From Saccoglossus kowalevskii (taxonomy: Eukaryota > Hemichordata > Enteropneusta > Harrimaniidae): a DNA stretch of 28,378 bases. The DNA lies in assembly GCF_000003605.2 (NCBI RefSeq), contig NW_003116108.1:1-28378 (forward strand), read 5' to 3'. Below the pieces are notes generated by a model. It searched no databases. It was not told the DNA's origin and worked only from the letters and a program-made list of their open reading frames with translations. Positions 1 to 8,644 of the stretch are shown piece by piece. Position 1 is the first letter of the stretch, and every line of letters begins with the position of its first letter. The translations under genes were made by a program, and so were the position numbers.

Positions 1-787
1 TCTGTTAGTTCGTTTGATTGATTCACCAGCACGTAATTAGGTTAGCTCATTTGATTGATTCACCAGCATGTAATTGGGTTAGTTCATTTGATCATTCACC
101 AGCACGTAATTTGGATAGTTCATTTGATTGATTCACCAGCACGTAATTTGGTTAGTTCATTTGATCATTCACCAGCACGTAATTTGGTTAGTTCATTTGA
201 TTGATTCACCAGCATGTAATTGGGTTAGTTCGTTAGTTCATTTGATTGATTCACGAGCATGTAATTGGGTTAGTTTTTTTGATTGATTCACCAGCAGGTA
301 ATTGAGTTAGTTCATTTGATGATTCACCAGCACGTGATTTGGTTAGTTCATTTGATTGATTCACCAGCATGTAATTTGGTAAGTTCATTTGATTGATTCA
401 CCAGCATGTAATTGGGTTAGTTCATTTGATTGATTCACCAGCACGTAATTTGGTTAGTTCATTTGATTGATTTACCAGCCCGTAATTGGGTTAGTTCATT
501 TGATTGATTCACCAGCACTGAATTTGATTAGTTCGTTTGATGGATTCACCAGCATGTAATTGACTTAGTTCATTTGATTGATTCACCAGCACGTAATTGG
601 GTTAGTTCATTTGATTGATTCATCAGCATGTAATTGGGTTCGTTAATTTGATTGATTCATCAGCATGTAATTGGGTTAGTTCATTTAATTCATTCACCGG
701 CACGTAATTGGGTTAGTTCATTTGATTGATTCACCAGCATGTAATTTGGTTAGTTCATTTGATTGATTCACCAGCATGTAATTGGGT
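1..787 (+). repeat. C-type HOR copy 1 (P form, cut by window start)
   Basis: It starts exactly at the CTGTTAGTTCG marker monomer that opens each C-type HOR. It then runs through the GCTC, GATCATT, GATAG, GATCATT, TTCGTTAGTTC, T7 and CAGG monomers and on to a tail peculiar to the P form: TTGACTTAG at 561, then two CATCAG boxes and a CACCGG box near 700. Bases 1-300 match 3411-3710 at offset 3410 without indels. The whole block matches 24435-25220 at offset 24434, dropping to 24433 after a one-base loss near 24910. Confidence 0.9.
416..452 (+). repeat. Reference C-type monomer
   Basis: A clean 37-bp copy of the C subfamily: head GTTAGTTCATTT, core GATTGATT, box CACCAGC, then ACGTAATTTG. The diagnostic features are C at the start of the CACC box and tails reading TTGG, TGGG or TAGG into the next head. 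Recurrent C-family variants are GATCATT, GATGATT, GATCGATT, GATGGATT, TTCGTTTG, GCTCATTT, GTTTTTTTG, CAGGTAATT, CACTGAATTT and CACGGAATTGCGC. Each has a fixed place in the higher-order repeat. Confidence 0.95.
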
Positions 788-1271
788 TAGTTCATTTGAT
801 TGATTTACCAGCATGTAATTGGGTTAGTTCATTTGATTGATTTACCAGAATGTAATTGAGTTAGTTAATTTGATTGATTTACCAGCATGTAATTGAGTTA
901 GTTCATTTGATTGATTTACCAGAATGTGATTGAGTTAGTTCATTTGATTGATTTACCAGAATATAATTGAGTTAGTTCATTTGATTGATTTACCAGCCCG
1001 TATTGGGTTAGTTCATTTGATTGATTCACCAGCACTGAATTTGGTAAGTTCATTTGATTGATTCACCAGCATGTAATTGGGTTAGTTCATTTGATTGATT
1101 CACCAGCACGTAATTTGGTTAGTTCATTTGATTGATTTACCAGCCCGTAATTGGGTTAGTTCATTTGATTGATTCACCAGCACTGAATTTGATTAGTTCG
1201 TTTGATGGATTCACCAGCATGTAATTGAGTTAGTTCATTTCATTGATTCACCAGCACGTTATTTTGTTAGT
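788..1271 (+). repeat. Short T-type run followed by a C-type patch
   Basis: About six T-type monomers (GAATG and GCATG alternating, one reading GAATATAATT) lead to a C-type patch from about 1011. The patch carries CACTGAATTTGGTAAG, CCCGTAATTGGG, CACTGAATTTGATTAG and TTCGTTTGATGG. The CCCG monomer just before it has lost one A (CCCGTATTGGG near 989). From about 1098 the sequence is the start of a roughly 860-bp copy that recurs at 10873-11733 (offset 9775). Confidence 0.85.
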
Positions 1272-1907
1272 TCATTTGATTGTTTTACCAGAATGTAATT
1301 GAGTTAGTTCATTTGATTGATTTACCAGCATGTAATTGAGTTAGTTCATTTGATTGATTTACCAGCATGTAATTTGGTTAGTTCATTTGATTGATTTACC
1401 AGCACGTAATTGAGTTAGTTCATTTGATTGATTTACCAGCATGTAACTGGGTTAGTACATTTGATTGATTTACCAGAATGTAATTGAGTTAGTTCATTTG
1501 ATTGATTTACCAGCATGTAATTGAGTTAGTACATTTGATTGATTTACCAGAATGTAATTGAGTTAGTTCATTTGATTGATTTACCAGCATGTAATTGGGT
1601 TAGTTCATTTAATTGATTCACCAGCATGTAATTGGGTTAGTTCATTTGATTGATTTACCAGCATGTAATTGAGTTAGTTCATTTGATTGATTTACAAGCA
1701 CGTAATTGAGTTAGTTCATTTGATTGATTTACCAGCACGTAATTGAGTTAGTTCATTTGATTGATTTACCAGAATGTAATTGAGTTAGTTCATTTGATTG
1801 ATTTACCAGCATGTAATTGAGTTAGTTCATTTGATTGATTTACCAGCATGTGATTGAGTTAGTTCATTTGATTGATTTACCAGAATGTAATTGAGTTAGT
1901 TCATTTG
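1272..1907 (+). repeat. T-type HOR block, first copy
   Basis: It opens after the CACGTTATTTTGTTAG junction monomer with GATTGTTTTACCAGAATG. It contains GTAACTGGGTTAGTAC (C at 1447) and TTACAAGCACG (ACAAG at 1694), which are the two T-HOR markers 247 bp apart. It matches the next T block at offset 817 and the block at 11047-11680 at offset 9775. In the latter comparison I noted only isolated base differences, such as TGATT against TAATT near 1851. Confidence 0.88.
1340..1376 (+). repeat. Reference T-type monomer
   Basis: A clean 37-bp copy of the T subfamily. It has the same head and core as the C type but reads GATTTACCAGC at the box. Most T-type tails are GAG (ATTGAGTTAG); this copy has TTGG. 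Frequent variants are GAATG for GCATG, and CACG or CACA at the ATG position. Rarer ones serve as markers: GTAACTGG, TTACAAGCACG, TTACCGGCACG, GACTTACC, CCAACACG and GTTAGTACATTT. Length is nearly always exactly 37, unlike the C type. Confidence 0.95.
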
Positions 1908-2092
1908 ATTGATTCACCAGCACGTAATTTGGTTAGTTCATTTGATTGATTCACCAGCACGTAATTAGTTTAGTTCATTTGATTGATTCACTAGCGTGTA
2001 ATTAGGTTAGTTCATTTGATTGATTGATTCACCTGCATGTAATTGAGTTAGTTCATTTGATTATTCACCAGCACGTTATTTTGTTAGTTCAT
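1908..2092 (+). repeat. Five-monomer C-type island
   Basis: This is a short C-type run holding TTAGTTTAG, CACTAGCGTG, TTAGGTTAG, a 41-bp monomer with GATT three times, a CACCTGCATG box, and GATTATT followed by CACGTTATTTT. The same order occurs at about 19620-19790, with CACTAGCATG in place of CACTAGCGTG. It separates two T-type blocks that are copies of one another. Confidence 0.85.
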
Positions 2093-3161
2093 TTGATTGT
2101 TTTACCAGAATGTAATTGAGTTAGTTCATTTGATTGATTTACCAGCATGTAATTGAGTTAGTTCATTTGATTGATTTACCAGCATGTAATTTGGTTAGTT
2201 CATTTGATTGATTTACCAGCACGTAATTGAGTTAGTTCATTTGATTGATTTACCAGCATGTAACTGGGTTAGTACATTTGATTGATTTACCAGAATGTAA
2301 TTGAGTTAGTTCATTTGATTGATTTACCAGCATGTAATTGAGTTAGTACATTTGATTGATTTACCAGAATGTAATTGAGTTAGTTCATTTGATTGATTTA
2401 CCAGCATGTAATTGGGTTAGTTCATTTAATTGATTCACCAGCATGTAATTGAGTTAGTTCATTTGATTGATTTACCAGCATGTAATTGAGTTAGTTCATT
2501 TGATTGATTTACAAGCACGTAATTGAGTTAGTTCATTTGATTGATTTACCAGCACGTAATTGAGTTAGTTCATTTGATTGATTTACCAGAATGTAATTGA
2601 GTTAGTTCATTTGATTGATTTACCAGCATGTAATTGAGTTTGTTCATTTGATTGATTTACCAGCATGTAATTGAGTTAGTTCATTTGATTGATTTACCAG
2701 AATGTGATTGAGTTAGTTCATTTGATTGATTTACCAGAATGTAACTGAGTTAGTTCATTTGATTGATTTACCAGCATGTAATTGAGTTAGTTCATTTGAT
2801 TGATTTACCAACACGTAATTGAGTTAGTTCATTTGATTGTTTTACCAGCATGTAATTGGGTTAGTTCATTTGATTGATTCACCAGCATGTAATTGGGTTA
2901 GTTCATTTGATTGATTTACCAGCATGTAATTGGGTTAGTTCATTTGATTGATTTACCAGAATGTAATTGAGTTAGTTCATTTGATTGATTTACCAGCATG
3001 TAATTGAGTTAGTTCATTTGATTGATTTACCAGAATGTGATTGAGTTAGTTCATTTGATTGATTTACCAGAATGTAATTGAGTTAGTTCATTTGATTGAT
3101 TTACCAGCCCGTAATTTGGTTAGTTCATTTGATTGATTTACCAGCCCGTAATTGGGTTAGT
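2093..3161 (+). repeat. T-type HOR block, second copy
   Basis: It repeats 1272-1900 at offset 817, with markers AACTGG at 2264 and ACAAG at 2511. After about 2717 it continues with its own order: GAATGTGATT, GTAACTGAG, CCAACACG at 2809, TTGTTTTACC. The stretch 2260-2840 recurs at about 4670-5250 (offset 2411). The stretch from about 2800 to 3300, including the change back to C type, recurs at 18650-19150 (offset 15853). Confidence 0.88.
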
Positions 3162-3726
3162 TCATTTGATTGATTCACCAGCACTGAATTTGATTAGTTC
3201 GTTTGATGGATTCACCAGCATGTAATTGAGTTAGTTCATTTCATTGATTCACCAGCACGGAATTGCGCTAGTTCATTTGATTGATTCACCAGCATGTAAC
3301 TCAGTTAGTTCATTTGATCATTCACCAGCACGAAATTAGGTTAGTTCATTTGATTGATTCACCAGCATGTAATTGGGTTAGTTCATTTGATTGATTCACC
3401 AGCATGTAATTCTGTTAGTTCGTTTGATTGATTCACCAGCACGTAATTAGGTTAGCTCATTTGATTGATTCACCAGCATGTAATTGGGTTAGTTCATTTG
3501 ATCATTCACCAGCACGTAATTTGGATAGTTCATTTGATTGATTCACCAGCACGTAATTTGGTTAGTTCATTTGATCATTCACCAGCACGTAATTTGGTTA
3601 GTTCATTTGATTGATTCACCAGCATGTGATTGGGTTAGTTCGTTAGTTCATTTGATTGATTCACCAGCATGTAATTGGGTTAGTTTTTTTGATTGATTCA
3701 CCAGCAGGTAATTGAGTTAGTTCATT
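3162..3726 (+). repeat. C-type HOR copy 2 (partial)
   Basis: It begins with the CACTGAATTTGATTAG, TTCGTTTGATGG, TTCATTTCATTG and CACGGAATTGCGC monomers and GTAACTCAG. It then jumps to CACGAAATTAGG, so about ten monomers of the reference unit are absent. The CTG marker is at 3411. The block ends right after the CAGGTAATTGAG monomer, where a switch to T type replaces the expected GATGATT monomer. The segment 3335-3995 recurs at 6847-7507 (offset 3512). Confidence 0.88.
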
Positions 3727-5540
3727 TGATTGATTTACCAGCACGTAATTGAGTTACTTCATTTGATTGATTTACCAGCACGTAATTGAGTTAGTTCATT
3801 TGATTGATTTACCATCACGTAATTGAGTTAGTTCATTTGATTGATTTACCAGCACGTAATTGAGTTAGTTCATTTGATTTATTTACCAGCATGTAATTGG
3901 GTTAGTTCATTTGATTGATTCACCAGCATGTAATTGGGTTAGTTCATTTGATTGATTAACCAGAATGTAATTGAGTTAGTTCATTTGATTGATTCACCAG
4001 CATGTAATTGAGTTAGTTCATTTGATTGATTTACCAGCATGTAATTGGGTTAGTTCATTTGATTGATTTACCAGAATGTAATTGAGTTAGTTCATTTGAT
4101 TGATTCACCAGCATGTAATTGGGTTAGTTCATTTGATTGATTTACCAGCATGTAATTGGGTTAGTTCATTTGATTGATTTACCAGAATGTAATTGAGTTA
4201 GTTCATTTGATTGATTTACCAGCATGTAATTGAGTTAGTTCATTTGATTGATTTAACAGCACGTAATTGAGCTGGTTCATTTGATTGATTTACCAGCATG
4301 TAATTGAGTTAGTTCATTTGATTGATTTACCAGCACGTAATTGAGTTATTTCATTTGATTGATTTACCAGCACGTAATTGAGTTAGTTCATTTGATTGAT
4401 TTACCAGCACATAATTGAGTTAGTTCATTTGATTGATTTACCAGCACGTAATTGAGTTAGTTCACTTGATTGATTTACCAGCAAAAAAAATGAGTTAGTT
4501 CATTTGATTGATTTACCAGAATGTAATTGAGTTAGTTCATTTGATTGATGTACCAGCATGTAATTGAGTTAGTTCCTTTGATTGATTTACCAGCATGTAA
4601 TTTGGTTAGTTCATTTGATTAATTTACCAGCACGTAATTGAGTTAGTTCATTTGATTGATTTACCAGCATGTAACTGGGTTAGTACATTTGATTGATTTA
4701 CCAGAATGTAATTGAGTTAGTTCATTTGATTGATTTACCAGCATGTAATTGAGTTAGTACATTTGATTGATTTACCGGCACGTAATTGAGTTAGTTCATT
4801 TGATTGATTTACCAGCATGTAATTGGGTTAGTTCATTTAATTGATTCACCAGCATGTAATTGGGTTAGTTCATTTGATTGATTTACCAGCATGTAATTGA
4901 GTTAGTTCATTTGATTGATTTACAAGCACGTAATTGAGTTAGTTCATTTGATTGATTTACCAGCACGTAATTGAGTTAGTTCATTTGATTGATTTACCAG
5001 AATGTAATTGAGTTAGTTCATTTGATTGATTTACCAGCATGTAATTGAGTTAGTTCATTTGATTGATTTACCAGCATGTGATTGAGTTAGTTCATTTGAT
5101 TGATTTACCAGAATGTAATTGAGTTAGTTCATTTGATTGATTTACCAGAATGTAACTGAGTTAGTTCATTTGATTGATTTACCAGCATGTAATTGAGTTA
5201 GTTCATTTGATTGATTTACCAACACGTAATTGAGTTAGTTCATTTGATTGATTTACCAGCATGTAATTTGGTTAGTTCATTTGATTGATTCACCAGCATG
5301 TAATTGGGTTAGTTCATTTGATTGATTTACCAGCATGTAATTGGGTTAGTTCATTTGATTGATTTACCAGAATGTAATTGAGTTAGTTCATTTGATTGAT
5401 TTACCAGCACGTAATTGAGTTAGTTCATTTGATTGATTTACCAGCACGTAATTGAGTTAGTTCATTTGATTGATTTACTAGCACGTAATTGAGTTAGTTC
5501 ATTTGATTGATTTACCAGCACATAATTGAGTTAGTTCATT
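3727..5540 (+). repeat. T-type block with scattered C-type monomers
   Basis: It is mostly GAG-tailed T-type units. Isolated CACC monomers at roughly 3910, 3990 and 4105 sit in a repeating order (CATG-GGG, CACC, GAATG). It includes CCATCACG (3812), the A-tract monomer (4483-4490), and T-HOR markers AACTGG at 4675 and ACAAG at 4922, again 247 bp apart. CCAACACG is at about 5220. Much of it is shared with 7237-8644 at offset 3512 early on and 3140 later, because the later copy lacks about ten monomers. Confidence 0.88.
4483..4490 (+). repeat. A-tract marker monomer (A8)
   Basis: CACGTAATTGAG is replaced by an A run in a monomer that follows GTTCACTTG. Here it is eight A then TGAG; at 14256-14262, 15973-15979 and 27670-27676 it is seven A then TTGAG, always after GTTCACTTG. 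At those three places the next monomer is GATTGTTTTACC, while here it is plain GATTGATTTACC. It is a good lineage tag for one T-type segment present four times. Confidence 0.92.
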
Positions 5541-5578
5541 TGATTGATTCACCAGCATGTAATTGGGTTAGTTCATTT

Positions 5579-5594
5579 GATTGATTGATTGATT
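5579..5594 (+). repeat. Four-fold GATT core in one monomer
   Basis: The core, normally GATT twice, is here four times. The same expansion is at 8682-8697, exactly 3103 bp downstream, so it was copied with its surroundings rather than arising twice. Three-fold cores are common in the C type (near 2014, 6526, 6670, 9620, 19732). Confidence 0.92.
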
Positions 5595-5834
5595 CACCAG
5601 CACGTAATTTGGTTAGTTCATTTGATTGATTCCCCAGCACGTAATTAGCTTAGTTCATTTGATTGATTCACCAGCATGTAATTGGGTTAGTTCATTTGAT
5701 TGATCGATTCACCAGCACGTAATTTGGTTAGTTCATTTGATTGATTCATCAGCACGAAATTGGGTTAGTTCATTTGATTGATTCACCAGCATGTAATTGG
5801 GTTAGTTCATTTGATTGATTCACCAGCATGTAAT

Positions 5835-6922
5835 TCTGTTAGTTCGTTTCATTGATTCACCAGCACGTAATTAGGTTAGCTCATTTGATTGATTCACCGA
5901 CATGTAATTGGGTTAGTTCATTTGATCATTCACCAGCACGTAATTTGGATAGTTCATTTGATTGATTCACCAGCACGTAATTTGGTTAGTTCATTTGATC
6001 ATTCACCAGCACGTAATTTGGTTAGTTCATTTGATTGATTCACCAGGATGTCATTGGGTTAGTTCGTTAGTTCATTTGATTGATTCACCAGCATGTAATT
6101 GGGTTAGTTTTTTTGATTGATTCACCAGCAGGTAATTGAGTTAGTTCATTTGATGATTCACCAGCACGTGATTTGGTAAGTTCATTTGATTGATTCACCA
6201 GCATGTAATTGGGTTAGTTCATTTGATTGATTCACCAGCACGTAATTTGGTTAGTTCATTTGATTGATTTACCAGCCCGTAATTGGTTTGGTTCATTTGA
6301 TTGATTCACCAGCACTGAATTTGATTAGTTCGTTTGATGGATTCACCAGCATGTAATTGAGTTAGTTCATTTCATTGATTCACCAGCACGGAATTGCGCT
6401 AGTTCATTTGATTGATTCACCAGCATGTAATTGAGTTAGTTCATTTGATCATTCACCAGCACGTAATTTGGTTAGTTCATTTGATTGATTCACCAGTACG
6501 TAATTAGGTTAGTTCATTTGATTGATTGATTCACCTGCATGTAATTGAGTTAATTCATTTGATTATTCACCAGCACGTTATTTTGTTAGTTCATTTGATT
6601 AACTCACCAGCACGTAATTAGGTTAGTTCATTTGATTGATTCACCAGCATGTAATTGGGTTAGTTCATTTGATTGATTGATTCACCAGCACGTAATTTGG
6701 TTAGTTCATTTGATTGATTCACCAGCACGTAATTAGCTTAGTTCATTTGATTGATTCACCAGCATGTAATTGGGTTAGTTCATTTGATTGATCGATTCAC
6801 CAGCACGTAATTTGGTTAGTTCATTTGATTGATTCATCAGCACGAAATTAGGTTAGTTCATTTGATTGATTCACCAGCATGTAATTGGGTTAGTTCATTT
6901 GATTGATTCACCAGCATGTAAT
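5835..6922 (+). repeat. Reference C-type HOR unit (about 29 monomers, 1088 bp)
   Basis: This is the most complete example of the higher-order unit. Reading from the CTGTTAGTTCG marker, the recognisable monomers in order are GCTC, GATCATT, GATAG, GATCATT, plain, TTCGTTAGTTC, T7, CAGG/GATGATT, CACGTGATTTGGTAAG and plain. After these come CCCG, CACTGAATTTGA, TTCG-GATGG, TTCATTTC/CACGG, GCGCTAG, GATCATT, GTACG and the 3xGATT/CCTG monomer. The unit closes with GATTATT/CACGTTATTTT, GATTAACTCACC, AGG, 3xGATT, AGCTTAG, GATCGATT, CATCAGCACGAAATTAGG, and two more monomers back to CTG. Units elsewhere match this order with whole-monomer gains and losses. Confidence 0.88.
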
Positions 6923-7236
6923 TCTGTTAGTTCGTTTGATTGATTCACCAGCACGTAATTAGGTTAGCTCATTTGATTGATTCACCAGCATGTAATTGGG
7001 TTAGTTCATTTGATCATTCACCAGCACGTAATTTGGATAGTTCATTTGATTGATTCACCAGCACGTAATTTGGTTAGTTCATTTGATCATTCACCAGCAC
7101 GTAATTTGGTTAGTTCATTTGATTGATTCACCAGCATGTGATTGGGTTAGTTCGTTAGTTCATTTGATTGATTCACCAGCATGTAATTGGGTTAGTTTTT
7201 TTGATTGATTCACCAGCAGGTAATTGAGTTAGTTCA

Positions 7237-8644
7237 TTTGATTGATTTACCAGCACGTAATTGAGTTACTTCATTTGATTGATTTACCAGCACGTAATTG
7301 AGTTAGTTCATTTGATTGATTTACCATCACGTAATTGAGTTAGTTCATTTGATTGATTTACCAGCACGTAATTGAGTTAGTTCATTTGATTTATTTACCA
7401 GCATGTAATTGGGTTAGTTCATTTGATTGATTCACCAGCATGTAATTGGGTTAGTTCATTTGATTGATTAACCAGAATGTAATTGAGTTAGTTCATTTGA
7501 TTGATTCACCAGCATGTAATTGAGTTAGTTCATTTGATTGATTTACCAGCATGTAAATGGGTTAGTTCATTTGAATGATTAACCAAAATGTAATTGAGTT
7601 AGTCATTTGATTGATTTACCAGCATGTAATTGAGTTAGTTCATTTGATTGATTTACCAGCATGTAATTTGGTTAGTTCATTTGATTGATTTACCAGCACG
7701 TAATTGAGTTAGTTCATTTGATTGATTTACCAGCATGTAATTTGGTTAGTTCATTTGATTGATTTACCAGCACGTAATTGAGTTAGTTCATTTGATTGAT
7801 TTACCAGCATGTAACTGGATTAGTTCATTTGATTGATTTACCAGAATGTAATTGAGTTAGTTCATTTGATTGATTTACCAGCATGTAATTGAGTTAGTAC
7901 ATTTGATTGATTTACCGGCACGTAATTGAGTTAGTTCATTTGATTGATTTACCAGCATGTAATTGGGTTAGTTCATTTAATTGATTCACCAGCATGTAAT
8001 TGGTTTAGTTCATTTGATTGATTTACCAGCACGTAATTGAGTTAGTTCATTTGATTGATTTACAAGCACGTAATTGATTTAGTTCATTTGATTGATATAC
8101 CAGCACGTAGATGAGTTAGTTCATTTGATTGATTTACCAGAATGTAATTGAGTTAGTTCATTTGATTGATTTACCAGCATGTAATTGAGTTACTTCATTT
8201 GATTGATTTACCAGCATGTAATTGAGTTAGTTCATTTTATTGATTTACCAGAATGTAATTGAGTTAGTTCATTTGATTGATTTACCAGAATGTAATTGAG
8301 TTAGTTCATTTGATTGATTTACCAGCATGTAATTGAGTTAGTTCATTTGATTGATTTACCAGCACGTAATTGAGTTAGTTCATTTGATTGATTTACCAGC
8401 ATGTAATTGGGTTAGTTCATTTGATTGATTCACCAGCATGTAATTGGGTTAGTTCATTTGATTGATTTACCAGCATGTAATTGGGTTAGTTCATTTGATT
8501 GATTTACCAGAATGTAATTGAGTTAGTTCATTTGATTGATTTACCAGCACGTAATTGAGTTAGTTCATTTGATTGATTTACTAGCACGTAATTGAGTTAG
8601 TTCATTTGATTGATTTACCAGCACATAATTGAGTTAGTTCATTT
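7237..8644 (+). repeat. T-type block
   Basis: It opens as a copy of 3727-3995 (offset 3512) and passes through an irregular stretch at 7554-7608. It then follows the T-HOR, with markers AACTGG at 7815 and ACAAG at 8062. Private changes GATATACC (8095) and CACGTAGATGAG (8104) recur at the very end of the window (28215 and 28224, offset 20121). From about 7602 this block and 27723-28378 are therefore copies of one sequence. Confidence 0.88.
7554..7608. other. Irregular stretch with substitutions
   Basis: GTAAATGGG, TTTGAATGATTAACCAAAATG and TTAGTCATTT occur within 55 bp. Unlike the other irregular stretches, most changes are substitutions to A. It lies where the copy of 3335-3995 ends and about ten monomers are missing relative to the earlier copy, so it may mark a breakpoint or a collapse. 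Confidence 0.65.

Larger units (their letters stand above)
5541..7236 (+). repeat. C-type block with one complete HOR unit and flanks
   Basis: It consists of the tail of one HOR unit (5541-5834), a complete unit (5835-6922) and the first nine or so monomers of the next (6923-7236). It includes a monomer with GATT four times (5579-5594) and a TTCCCCAGC box at 5631. TTCGTTTCATTG and CACCGACATG follow just after the CTG marker. All four of these recur at offset 3103 in the block starting at 8645. Confidence 0.9.

Noticed and set aside
81-97. TGATCA palindrome as a functional operator or cruciform
   Set aside because: It arises from the GATCATT 36-bp variant at fixed HOR places and is too short to form a cruciform; no evidence of function.
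4483-4490. A-tract as a retroposon poly-A tail
   Set aside because: Only 7-8 A, replacing monomer bases in place, with no inserted sequence or target-site duplication.
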